In this document: positions 7,904-15,848 of the stretch, in pieces
Numbering within the stretch: position 1 is the first letter of the stretch
Layout of the letters: each line of letters starts with the position of its first letter
DNA from: Bacteroidaceae bacterium
Lineage (GTDB): Bacteria; Bacteroidota; Bacteroidia; Bacteroidales; Bacteroidaceae
Reading direction: 5' to 3'
NCBI GenBank assembly: GCA_017961965.1
Contig: JAGCWG010000099.1
Span: 1-15,848 of the forward strand
DNA length: 15,848 bases
Notes under the pieces: model-generated
What the model saw: only the letters and a program-made list of their open reading frames with translations
Told to the model about the DNA's origin: nothing
Databases searched by the model: none
Position numbers and translations under genes: made by a program

Positions 7904-8163
7904 TGAACTTTAGGACAAAACACGCAGAACTTTCGACACTTTTAAGAAAAAGACAACCCCAGCTATCCATGCAGGGAAAAAACAAGATTGCTCCACATTA
8001 CCCAGAACATCTTACTCACACCATGAACGGCAAGCAAACGCCAAAAAAGGCTGAAAAAGAACAGAGACAGAACATATCTTCAACAAATACAACCGAAAAT
8101 TCCGAAAAAAGTCCTAATTTTCTTTAAATTAATTGTCATAAACACACAAAAGTCAAAAATTAT

Positions 8164-8194
8164 TTTGTTAAATCAATTTTTTTCTTGTAATTTG
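8164..8194 (+). promoter_or_regulatory. Candidate promoter of the first large surface protein
   Basis: TTTG (8164-8167) lies 20 bp before TAATTTG (8188-8194). The -7 is one base shorter than the consensus TAnnTTTG, but the spacing is ideal. Use of this promoter would give a leader of about 230 bases. No closer consensus match is seen upstream of 8430. Confidence 0.45.
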
Positions 8195-8429
8195 CAGACT
8201 AATCAACAAATACTATACTAACTTAGTTACACTAATTGATTTAAAAGCAAATACAAGGGAATAATCATCTTAATAATTTATTTGCCATTTTGACATATAG
8301 CGATACACATAACGTGTTGAATATATGCTCAACCATAATAATGGACTATCTTGGTATTATTACAAATACATGATAATGTGAACCAAATAAATAAAAACTA
8401 TTAACTAATCAAGTTTAATTACCACAATT

Positions 8430-11400
8430 ATGAAGAAAACATTACTTCTGATTGGTTCTGTGGTAGTGAGCCTTAGCGCCTCTGCTCAGAACTTCACAGG
8501 TAAGTGGGAAAGACCTGCAGCTCCAGAGTTTTCCGACTTCGAACCTGAGACAAAGTATTACATGTGGAATGTGGGAGCCAACGGTTTCTACATCAACCAT
8601 CAGAACGGAACAAGTGCTCCTTACTATGGTACAGCCGCATCAGTAAATGACACAATCGGTGCATTGGTTTATTTCAGCAAGACAAACCCTGATGCAAATA
8701 TTGTAGAGTCATGGGAACCAGGCACTGATAACGCTTACCTTCTCGTGAGCTACGTTTCAAAGTTCAAGGAAGATAGATGTACATTTGCTGATGGAAATGT
8801 ATGGACAGACAACAACACTAACGGCTACCGTTACTTCGACGTTGCTGTAGATGGCAAGACATTTACCATCACTCCTAATCCAGCAATGATTCAGTTCTCA
8901 GTTGCTGATGCTATTCCTGAGACATACGAATACAACCCATTAGGTGTTGAATCTTCAAATACAGAAAAGATTGTGTATATCTCTAAAACAGAAGGCGAAT
9001 GGTACACTAAGTGGGCATTTGTATCTGAGGAGGCATACAATAACTATATTGACAATGCTAAGCAGCAGATTAAGCTTTGTGCAGCTGCTGAAGCACTCCG
9101 CAAGACAATCGAAAAAGCTGTTAAAGAAAACCCAGGCATCGACCTCGATGCACAGGTTGCTGTTTATAACAATCCAAACAGCACTTTCGAGGAGCTTAAT
9201 GCTGCTAAGGATGTTGTAAAGGATGTAATCGTTGCATTCACAGCTTCAAAGGCAACAATTGACAATCCTATCAACTACACAAGCCTCATCCAGAACTCAA
9301 CATTCGATGTTATCGGTAACTTCGACGGTTGGTCTGCAGGATTCGGTGCAGGTGGTACTACAGGACCAAGCGCTGAGTGCTATGGCAAGTCATTCGACGT
9401 ACATCAGACAATAAAGGGTCTTCCTTCTGGTGTATATATTGCAAAGGTTAATGGTTACTTCCGTAAGGAGAACGCACAGAAGGACTATGATGACTTTATT
9501 GCAGGCATACAGTCAGATTGCGAATTCTACGCTACATCTGGTGACTTCAAGTCAAAAGTTAACGTAAAGCACGTTGCAGAAGGTGCAGTAACTGAAGGAT
9601 TCGGCGTAACCAGCGAGTCAACATTCGTAGACCAAAACGGTTCTACTATGACTATTCCTAACACAATGCTTGCTGCTGACAGCTACTTCCACAACGAGGA
9701 CGGTGAAATCAACCCACGCTATGAGAACGTAGTATATGTTCCAGTATCAAACGGCGAACTTACAATCGGTGTTGCTAATTCAGTAGGTGGTGGTTCTGAC
9801 TGGTCTATCTTCGATGACTTCCAGCTCTACTACATCGGTGATGGCGACGACTGCTACGAGCTCCTCAAGGAGAATCTCGAAAAGGCTCTCGAATACAGCC
9901 TCCCAGAGAATGCAGCATACAGCACACGTGACTATGCAGACTACACTAACGCTAAGGATGCATTCAAGTCAGCAACTGGTAAGGCTGCCCTCACAGAATA
10001 CACTAACGCAGCTGCAGCTCTCGAGACAGTTAAGGCTGGCGTTGAAAACTACAAGTTGTATCAGGTTGCTATTACTGATGCTAACAATTGGTACACAGAT
10101 GCTACAGACCGTAATGTAAACGAAGAAATTCCAGCAGTAGAAAAACTTAAGGCTTACCTCACATATGAGGAGGATGAAGAGTTTGGTTTCCCTAACGGAA
10201 CATACATACAGATTCTTAATCAGGATAATGAAGGTTCACTCACAAATGAGCAGATTATTGAAGAAACAGCCTTTGTAAACGCTCTCGTTAAGCAGGCTAT
10301 GAACGATGGTATCGTTGAAGGTGCAGACCTCACAGCGATGATCACAAACCCTGGTTTCGAAGAGGCTGGTGGTAAGGGTTGGACAAACGCTTACGGTAAC
10401 CTGACAAACTGGCACGGAGGTAATGCAAACAACTACTGTGCTGAGGCATGGAACAGCAACTTCGACGTTTATCAGGAAGTAGAAGGTCTTCCAAACGGAC
10501 TCTATGAGGTATCAGTTCAGGCATTCTATCGCACAGCTTCAAATGCTGATGCTTACACAGCATACCAGAACGACCCAGAGATGACAGGTGACGCTAAGGT
10601 TCTCTCTTATGTATATCTGAACGAGTTTGCAACTCCAGTTCGTAATGTAATGGAAATCCAGTTCGACGAGAACCTCTCAAACAATTGTTGGTCAACTACT
10701 GATGGTAAATACACTCTCAATGGTATGGCTTCTGCATCAGAGGCATTCAGCTTGGAGGATGAGAGCCAGAACTTCACTATGAAGGTTTATGGTATCATCA
10801 AGGACGGCAAGATGCGTCTTGGTATCCGTGGTGAAGGTACAATATTCGACCGCTGGACACTTTGGGACAACTTCAAGCTCCGCTATATGGGTAAAAACAA
10901 GGTTGCCGTTGCAAGCGTATTGAGTACTAAGGCTAATGCATTGTTAGCTATGCAGAATGAGGTTGACGAAAACAAGAACCCAATTATGAACGAGTACACA
11001 AAGAAATTCATCGATGATCAGTATGCATCTGCAATGAAGTGGTTAATTGGAATTACTGAATTCAACGATGAGACTCTCGCAATGCTTAATGAGGATGACC
11101 TTTGGAATGCACTTACTAACATCGCTGCAGCACAGGAAGAAGTTGATGCTGATGTTAAGGCATACAAAGAATACAGTACAGCATTTAGTACACTTGAGGG
11201 TGTTGATTCAGAACTGTTCACACAAGAAATGCAGAAAGAGTTCTATGATCTTCAGGACCTCGCTGCTAATTCTCAGAACATGACAAGACAGCAGCTTGAG
11301 GAGCTTTCCGCAAGAATCAACAAGTCTATGAACTGGTTTACTTATCCAGAAAGATTGAATAATGCTGTTGAAGCAGAACTCCCAGAGGGTTATGACACAG

Positions 11401-11999
11401 CAACAGGTGATGTTGACTTCACAAGCATCATCATTAACCCAGACTTCGAGGAAGATCTCAATGGATGGAACAACGAGAATATGCAGGCACAGACCAACAC
11501 AGCATTCGGTAAGAATGGTAACACTTACTGCGAGAAGTGGCACGCTGACCTCAGCCTCAGAATCTCTCAGTCATTCAAGAACCTTCCAAACGGTTACTAC
11601 ACATTGACTGCTAACTGCTACAACTCTACAGCTGACGGTTGCCTCTTCATCTCTGCTGAAGATGAGAACTGCAACGTAACAGAGACTACTACATTTATTG
11701 AAGATACTACTACACCAGAAACAGTAAATACTAACTCTGTAACATTTGAATACAAGGGTGGTATCCTCACATTCGGTGCAAGGGCTACACTCACAAGCTC
11801 AACTTGGTTCTGCGTAGATAACTTCATCCTCACTTACTCTAAGGAGGTTCCAGTAGCAGTTGAAACTGTTGAGGCAGCTACTGCTTCTGCTACAGAAGGC
11901 ATCTTCACAATCTCTGGCGCACGTGTTGACAAGCTCGCTAAGGGCATCAACATCGTCAAGATGACTGACGGAAGTGTAAGAAAGGTATTCGTAAAGTAA
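8430..11999 (+). CDS. Large secreted modular protein A, three beta-sandwich modules and sorting-like tail
   Basis: An 1189-residue exported protein whose family name I do not know. Signal peptide 1-19 (ends ASA-Q). The mature protein begins with WERPAAP, then a beta-rich lectin-like region (about 40-200) with YYMWNVGANGFYI. Three galactose-binding-like beta-sandwich modules follow, about 279-470, 631-820 and 994-1137. Each opens like DLTAMITNPGFE...GW, has a central FDVYQEVEGLPNGLYEVSV pattern, and the first two close with FDDFQLYYIG or LWDNFKLRYMG. Helical spacers of 150-170 residues (about 200-275, 472-625, 825-985), partly FIVAR-like, separate them. Residues about 1156-1189 (GIFTISGARV...INIVKMTDGSVRKVFVK) resemble the last strands of a type IX secretion sorting domain. 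No catalytic motif is visible; binding of glycans or host or plant material is an inference from fold. Codon use favours ATC/ATT over ATA, unlike gene B, suggesting higher expression. The start context is ACAATTATG. A terminator follows. Confidence 0.85.
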   Translation: MKKTLLLIGSVVVSLSASAQNFTGKWERPAAPEFSDFEPETKYYMWNVGANGFYINHQNGTSAPYYGTAASVNDTIGALVYFSKTNPDANIVESWEPGTDNAYLLVSYVSKFKEDRCTFADGNVWTDNNTNGYRYFDVAVDGKTFTITPNPAMIQFSVADAIPETYEYNPLGVESSNTEKIVYISKTEGEWYTKWAFVSEEAYNNYIDNAKQQIKLCAAAEALRKTIEKAVKENPGIDLDAQVAVYNNPNSTFEELNAAKDVVKDVIVAFTASKATIDNPINYTSLIQNSTFDVIGNFDGWSAGFGAGGTTGPSAECYGKSFDVHQTIKGLPSGVYIAKVNGYFRKENAQKDYDDFIAGIQSDCEFYATSGDFKSKVNVKHVAEGAVTEGFGVTSESTFVDQNGSTMTIPNTMLAADSYFHNEDGEINPRYENVVYVPVSNGELTIGVANSVGGGSDWSIFDDFQLYYIGDGDDCYELLKENLEKALEYSLPENAAYSTRDYADYTNAKDAFKSATGKAALTEYTNAAAALETVKAGVENYKLYQVAITDANNWYTDATDRNVNEEIPAVEKLKAYLTYEEDEEFGFPNGTYIQILNQDNEGSLTNEQIIEETAFVNALVKQAMNDGIVEGADLTAMITNPGFEEAGGKGWTNAYGNLTNWHGGNANNYCAEAWNSNFDVYQEVEGLPNGLYEVSVQAFYRTASNADAYTAYQNDPEMTGDAKVLSYVYLNEFATPVRNVMEIQFDENLSNNCWSTTDGKYTLNGMASASEAFSLEDESQNFTMKVYGIIKDGKMRLGIRGEGTIFDRWTLWDNFKLRYMGKNKVAVASVLSTKANALLAMQNEVDENKNPIMNEYTKKFIDDQYASAMKWLIGITEFNDETLAMLNEDDLWNALTNIAAAQEEVDADVKAYKEYSTAFSTLEGVDSELFTQEMQKEFYDLQDLAANSQNMTRQQLEELSARINKSMNWFTYPERLNNAVEAELPEGYDTATGDVDFTSIIINPDFEEDLNGWNNENMQAQTNTAFGKNGNTYCEKWHADLSLRISQSFKNLPNGYYTLTANCYNSTADGCLFISAEDENCNVTETTTFIEDTTTPETVNTNSVTFEYKGGILTFGARATLTSSTWFCVDNFILTYSKEVPVAVETVEAATASATEGIFTISGARVDKLAKGINIVKMTDGSVRKVFVK

Positions 12000-12032
12000 T
12001 TGCACAAAGCAATAACTAACATTTAGATAATT

Positions 12033-12070
12033 GTGGCGAACATCAAATAGTGGTGTTCGCCACTTTTTTT
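12033..12070 (+). terminator. Rho-independent terminator of large protein A
   Basis: GTGGCGAACA (12033-12042) pairs perfectly with TGTTCGCCAC (12054-12063), extendable by a T-G and a C-G pair, followed by seven T (12064-12070). It separates the two large genes into distinct transcripts. Confidence 0.9.
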
Positions 12071-12102
12071 GTTATCAATCCAAGTTTTTCATTAATAATG
12101 CT

Positions 12103-12110
12103 TATCTTTG
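12103..12110 (+). promoter_or_regulatory. Candidate Bacteroidetes -7 element for large protein B
   Basis: TATCTTTG matches TAnnTTTG exactly, just after the terminator of gene A. I see no TTTG at 19-21 bp upstream, so only half of the promoter is supported. The leader would be about 185 bases and would include the inverted repeat at 12166-12248. Confidence 0.5.
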
Positions 12111-12165
12111 CCAAGTTAAAGCCAACAGAGGCATCAAGACAAATAAAAAGAACATTTTTTGAAAA

Positions 12166-12248
12166 CACAGAGAACGCAGAGAACACGGAGGATTCTCCTG
12201 CAAAAGCTATAATATATTAAACACTCTGGTTACTCTGTACTCTCCGTG
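12166..12248. repeat. Imperfect inverted repeat built from period-9 units
   Basis: The left arm (12166-12190) contains CAGAGAACG CAGAGAACA CGGAG; the right arm (12224-12248) contains CTCTGGTTA CTCTGTACT CTCCGTG. Reverse-complemented, the right arm matches the left at 17 of 25 positions by my count, and both keep a 9-base period with CxGAG cores. The 33-base spacer is AT-rich. It resembles the short CTCTGTG-type intergenic repeats seen in many bacterial genomes, and would be transcribed in the leader of gene B if 12103 is its promoter. Confidence 0.65.
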
Positions 12249-12299
12249 CTTTAAGAGAGACAAAACATTCTAATTTTCTTACATGTATATTGATAATTT

Positions 12300-15200
12300 A
12301 TGAACAGAATAACCATCTTTGCCATTACACTATTTGCAAGTATAAACACATTTGCACAGTGGACCAAACCTGCTCCACCAGCAATAAGCAATATAAGCAT
12401 TAACACCAATTGCTACCTCTTCAACAAGGAAGCAAATGCTTTCCTCATTGGTGGTAACGAATGGGGAACGCGTGCAAGCATATCTGAAAAACGCGGTAGC
12501 AAGTTCTACATTAACCTGTACTTTAAGGATAACAACTGGGATGGTAACTCATACTATCTCATCAATGACGTTGAGAGCGGAAAACTCAACGGCAGCAAGG
12601 GTTATATGTTCATAGATAACCTTGATAGGATATACGTCGATGGCATACCTGGAGAGAACAAGAACATGGGCTTCCAGTTTGTGACAAACGAAGACGGTAC
12701 ATTTAGGATTTCGCTATCGAACAATAACGAGACATTCAATCCAGAGAACTATCCTAACACATACCTCGGAGTAATACCAGAAATAGAGGATGGCAGGGTA
12801 TATTTCTGCAACCTTGACTCCTTAGTCGGTAAGTACGACCCAGCAAAGTTCCAATCATCATGGTACGTCGTTACGGCTAAGGACTACAAGTCATACACGG
12901 ATAAGATAGCACAATACGATGCAGCCATAGAACTTGGCAAGACACTTGAGGAGGCAAAAAAGTATGATGGAATAGACGAGGAACTGATGGAGGATGCAAC
13001 CTTTGCCTATGAACATACTTTTACGAGTATTGACGAGCTAAAAGAGATGAGCGACAGCATCAAGAAGGTCATCAAGAAAATTAAAATCACATTGGCAAAT
13101 ACCGACAATCCTGTGGAGATGCTAAGCATGTACGGTGAAGTGGAGCAGACATTCAGTACCAAGGCTACAACTGGATGGGTTATGGACACCAATGCTGAGA
13201 ACAAGGGTGCATCAAACGGTAATGCCTCAAAGGATATCGAAAAGACAGGCTACCACCTTGAGAACTGGAACAACGAGGCACTTGGCAACGGTAGCGTATG
13301 GGCAAAAATTACAGACATTCCTAACGGAGTGTATAGACTATCAATGCTCGCATTTACTAATGACACACTCACGACGCTTGCCTTTGCAGGCAACGACACT
13401 ACACGCGTAAGGACGGAGCTTATCGACATAGACAGACCAACAGAGGTGATGGCTATAGTGGATAACAACGAAATCACCTTCGGACTTAGACTTGTGAACT
13501 CAAATGCCAACTGGATAGGACTGGACAATGTGAACCTCTACTATCTCGGTACATCATACGAAGCATACAAGATGGTAGCTGACAGCTACATCAACAGAAG
13601 CAAGGAATATGTCAGCCTAACAGAGAATGGCAGCTTAACAAACTACAGCAAGGAGCATCTGAAAGAATACAAATCTGTAATAAAGTCTTTGAGCGAGGCA
13701 AAGACTACTGAGGATGTAATCAAGTATCTAAATGACTTCAAGACTGTCATAGCGAATCTGGAGAACAGTATCATAGCATACGAGACATACGTGGTACTCT
13801 ACACCAACGTTGGTATGTGGCTCACGGAACAGATTTACGAGAATGAATCAGTAAAATTCCTCGACCGCTACATCAACGGTACGGATGATTTATTAGGCTT
13901 CAACGGCAATGGTAATGCCACATTCATACTCAATAGCCTCGAACTCACATGGGACGAAATGACTGACGAGATAAAGTATCTGCAAAAACTCTATGACGAT
14001 GCCTACGCCTCAATACTGAAGGAAGGCGACGACTGTACCAAGCTTATCAAGAACCCTAAGTTCATTGAAGAGGGTGGTTGGTTATCAGCAGTAGGACCTA
14101 AGTGGCCTGTAGGCAACACAAGCATCTGTCCTGTGGTAGAGGCAAACAACATGATATGCAACGTCTATCAGGAACTCACAAACCTACAGAACGGCCTTTA
14201 CGAGATAAACGTTCAGGCTGTGTTCCGCCCAGGAAGAGAATACAACGAGGAGAACGCGGCAAAGGCTGATGCAGTCATCTACATCAACTCATTCGAGTCA
14301 AAGATACCTTGTGCCGACATCAACAGCGCTGAGGAGGCTTCAGAGGCATTTGCCGAAGGAAAATACAATGTCAAGGCTTACGGTATTGTATCAGACGGTA
14401 CTCTGCACATAGGCATAAGAAACAACAGCAGACTCGTGGATGGTTGCGTACTCTGGGCTGGCAACGTAAGTCTCAGATACTTCGATAAGACATCCAACGC
14501 CATATCTGATGCAATCACATTCATACTCCCATACGCTAAGGATGTCTATGCAGAGTCTATATGCGGAATAGCAGAGAAAGAGGCACTCAACTATGCCATA
14601 ACCTTTGCACATCAAGAGGACGACCCATACGAAGAATTTGTCAATCTCAAGCAAAGTGTGGATGATGTTATTGCTGGCAACAAGCTATACAAGAAACTTG
14701 AGAAGGCAGTGGACATACTTGACAAGGCAATAGATAACAACGAGACCGACGAAGACATCAAGAAGACACTTCGTGAAATAAACTTCAAGGTTTCAAACCT
14801 TCTTAGCAAGCATGAACTGACAAATTCGAAGGCAACAGAGGCTCTTGCAAAGATATACGAGTCAATAGTCATTGCCAAGAGATACGGATATGCAGAGGGC
14901 ACAGAAGAGAATCCTGTGGATTATACAGACCTTATCCTCAACAATAACTTTGACCCAGAGGATGGTAGTCTCGATGAGTGTAACATCAACGGATGGAACA
15001 CAACAGCAATGAACGGATATAAGGAGAACACTGTTTCGTACAACCGTGCAGAGTATGAACTCAACCAGACTATATACGGACTGAAGAAAGGTACGTATAA
15101 GCTTACCGTTCATGGCTACTATCGTGCTGGTTATGCCAACGAGGACGAGATGAACCTGAAGAAGGACTCTGTAGATTCACACCTCGCAACGTTGTATGTT

Positions 15201-15638
15201 GAGACACCTACAAAGAAATACTCCAAGCCATTGCTTTTGCTCACAGAGGGAGCAAGCGATACTCAGGAGTGTGAAACTGGATGTTTCACCACATCTGAAG
15301 GTAAGTATGTACCTACAAGTACATCAAGTTCGGTGATATACTTCAACAAGGGATATTATCTTAACGAGATAACATTTGAGCTTTCTGAACTTGGTGCAGT
15401 AAGGATTGGTATCTCAAAGAAAGGTATCATTGCCAACGACTACAGCGTCATCGGACAGTGGAAACTATGGAACTTAGGATTAGTCCACGAAGACGTAGGC
15501 ATAAACGATGCTGAAACAATTTCTGATAATACCATATCAGGTGTTTATACCATTGACGGTATGCGCCTTTCTGAACCAAGGAATGGTATCAACATCGTCA
15601 GGATGAGTGACGGAACGGTTAAGAAAATTCAGAATTAA
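12300..15638 (+). CDS. Large secreted modular protein B, paralogue of protein A
   Basis: A 1112-residue exported protein with the same plan as A; family name unknown to me. Signal peptide 1-19 (ends TFA-Q), then WTKPAPPAIS and an N-terminal lectin-like region (about 33-195) with NCYLFNKEANAFLIGGNEWG. Three beta-sandwich modules lie at about 270-416 (ends LDNVNLYYLG), 578-728 (DCTKLIKNPKF...VYQELTNLQNGLYEINVQA...LRYF) and 871-1061 (DYTDLILNNNF...LNQTIYGLKKGTYKLTVHG). Helical spacers separate them (196-265, 418-576, 730-865). The tail (about 1078-1112, GVYTIDGMRL...INIVRMSDGTVKKIQN) matches that of A but ends in KIQN instead of KVFVK, because an AT-rich repeat supplies the last codons and stop. 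ATA isoleucine codons are much commoner than in A, pointing to lower expression or separate history. No catalytic motif is visible. A surface binding or adhesion role is inferred. Confidence 0.84.
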   Translation: MNRITIFAITLFASINTFAQWTKPAPPAISNISINTNCYLFNKEANAFLIGGNEWGTRASISEKRGSKFYINLYFKDNNWDGNSYYLINDVESGKLNGSKGYMFIDNLDRIYVDGIPGENKNMGFQFVTNEDGTFRISLSNNNETFNPENYPNTYLGVIPEIEDGRVYFCNLDSLVGKYDPAKFQSSWYVVTAKDYKSYTDKIAQYDAAIELGKTLEEAKKYDGIDEELMEDATFAYEHTFTSIDELKEMSDSIKKVIKKIKITLANTDNPVEMLSMYGEVEQTFSTKATTGWVMDTNAENKGASNGNASKDIEKTGYHLENWNNEALGNGSVWAKITDIPNGVYRLSMLAFTNDTLTTLAFAGNDTTRVRTELIDIDRPTEVMAIVDNNEITFGLRLVNSNANWIGLDNVNLYYLGTSYEAYKMVADSYINRSKEYVSLTENGSLTNYSKEHLKEYKSVIKSLSEAKTTEDVIKYLNDFKTVIANLENSIIAYETYVVLYTNVGMWLTEQIYENESVKFLDRYINGTDDLLGFNGNGNATFILNSLELTWDEMTDEIKYLQKLYDDAYASILKEGDDCTKLIKNPKFIEEGGWLSAVGPKWPVGNTSICPVVEANNMICNVYQELTNLQNGLYEINVQAVFRPGREYNEENAAKADAVIYINSFESKIPCADINSAEEASEAFAEGKYNVKAYGIVSDGTLHIGIRNNSRLVDGCVLWAGNVSLRYFDKTSNAISDAITFILPYAKDVYAESICGIAEKEALNYAITFAHQEDDPYEEFVNLKQSVDDVIAGNKLYKKLEKAVDILDKAIDNNETDEDIKKTLREINFKVSNLLSKHELTNSKATEALAKIYESIVIAKRYGYAEGTEENPVDYTDLILNNNFDPEDGSLDECNINGWNTTAMNGYKENTVSYNRAEYELNQTIYGLKKGTYKLTVHGYYRAGYANEDEMNLKKDSVDSHLATLYVETPTKKYSKPLLLLTEGASDTQECETGCFTTSEGKYVPTSTSSSVIYFNKGYYLNEITFELSELGAVRIGISKKGIIANDYSVIGQWKLWNLGLVHEDVGINDAETISDNTISGVYTIDGMRLSEPRNGINIVRMSDGTVKKIQN

Positions 15639-15658
15639 GAATTCAAAATTCATAATTA
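15626..15658 (+). repeat. AT-rich intergenic repeat, copy 4 (end of large gene B)
   Basis: Shares AATTCAGAATT (15626-15636) with 1498-1508, AATTAAGAAT (15633-15642) with 1460 and 7735, and CATAATTA (15651-15658) with 1471. It contains the gene B stop at 15636-15638 and fills most of the 42-base gap before the next gene. No terminator hairpin with a T-tract is visible here. Confidence 0.6.
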
Positions 15659-15680
15659 AAAAAAGAGTTACGATAAATCC

Positions 15681-15848
15681 ATGAACTATCGGTCGGTAAA
15701 GAATCTATTGTCTTCCGTGACAGAAGAGAGTGAGGCAACAGCCATCACCTTTCTTCTGTTTGAGAAGCTGGCAGGAATGGATAAGATGAAGGTCCTGATG
15801 GGTGACGAAATACCCAAGGAGACTGAAATCGAATCATGGAAGCTGCCA
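15681..15848 (+). CDS. prmC: Probable PrmC, release factor glutamine methyltransferase (5' end only)
   Basis: An open frame of 56 codons runs off the right edge from an ATG. The product begins MNYRSVKNLLSS and continues with a helical, acidic stretch (TEESEATAITFLLFEKLAGMDKMKVLMGDEI). This resembles the N-terminal helical domain of Bacteroidales PrmC/HemK proteins, which methylate the GGQ glutamine of release factors RF1 and RF2 with S-adenosylmethionine. The diagnostic NPPY motif lies beyond the window, so the assignment rests on this weakly conserved domain only. The gap to gene B is 42 bases, occupied by the AT-rich repeat; without a visible terminator, read-through from gene B is possible. 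Confidence 0.65.
   Translation, partial: MNYRSVKNLLSSVTEESEATAITFLLFEKLAGMDKMKVLMGDEIPKETEIESWKLP

Larger units (their letters stand above)
7793..8429. other. Gene-free AT-rich region upstream of the first large protein
   Basis: About 640 bases without a credible gene. A frame at 7903-8127 is open for 74 codons, but its product is Lys/Asn/Gln/Thr-rich with no recognisable motif, so I do not call it. The region holds the 11-bp tandem repeats at 7849-7903, a candidate promoter at 8164-8194 and a leader of about 230 bases. I recognise no riboswitch in the leader; only short weak hairpins are visible. Confidence 0.7.

Noticed and set aside
7903..8127. Open frame of 74 codons upstream of large gene A
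   Set aside because: The product is dominated by Lys, Gln, Asn, Thr and Ser with no motif, its ATG overlaps the 11-bp repeats, and AT-rich non-coding sequence readily gives such frames.
8314..8380. Possible riboswitch in the leader of large gene A
   Set aside because: Only 4-6 bp weak stems are seen (for example GTTGA/TCAAC), with no conserved aptamer features.
12166..12248. Short CRISPR-like array
   Set aside because: The units are 9 bases, imperfect and inverted between arms, with no repeat-spacer regularity and no cas genes.

Overview
The window looks like chromosomal DNA from a Prevotella-like member of the Bacteroidales. The housekeeping proteins read as Bacteroidales versions (PolA with its NWLEAH end, YbeY with GINDKGPGEREIMEAAENKA, a CtpA-type S41 protease). 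Gene starts lack Shine-Dalgarno sequences and sit in AT-rich leaders. Several promoters fit the Bacteroidetes pattern TTTG / about 20 bp / TAnnTTTG. I see no tRNA, rRNA, CRISPR array, transposase or prophage gene. The organism assignment is an inference from sequence character, not from a database search.

Layout. (1) 1-1444: 3' part of polA (+), covering the Klenow-type polymerase domain; the first ~110 bases do not continue the polA frame and look like a foreign or faulty contig edge. (2) 1445-1736: convergent intergenic region with a terminator for each strand. (3) 6328-1737 (-): compact operon parE > coaD > ctpA > ybeY, with a 4-base overlap, then gaps of 6 and 21 bases. (4) 6329-6488: divergent promoter region. 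(5) 6489-7721 (+): OmpA-family outer-membrane protein with its own promoter and terminator. (6) 7793-8429: gene-free AT-rich region with five tandem 11-bp repeats and a candidate promoter giving a long leader. (7) 8430-11999 and 12300-15638 (+): two very large, related, secreted modular proteins, separated by a terminator, a candidate promoter and a period-9 inverted repeat. (8) 15681-15848 (+): 5' end of a probable prmC.

How it fits together. The minus-strand operon mixes chromosome decatenation (ParE), coenzyme A synthesis (CoaD), periplasmic proteolysis (CtpA) and rRNA maturation (YbeY); it looks like a housekeeping transcription unit rather than a pathway. The plus-strand genes from 6489 to 15638 are all envelope or exported products. 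The two large proteins share one plan: signal peptide, a W-x-[K/R]-P-A-x-P motif, an N-terminal lectin-like region, then three beta-sandwich modules alternating with helical spacers, and a short C-terminal tail resembling the end of a type IX secretion sorting domain. No catalytic domain is recognisable. They are the best candidates here for an undescribed surface binding or adhesion system; their function is inferred only from architecture.

A recurrent AT-rich intergenic element (core AATTAAGAAT / CATAATTCACAATT) lies at the 3' end of four genes and supplies the last codons and stop of ybeY and of the second large gene.
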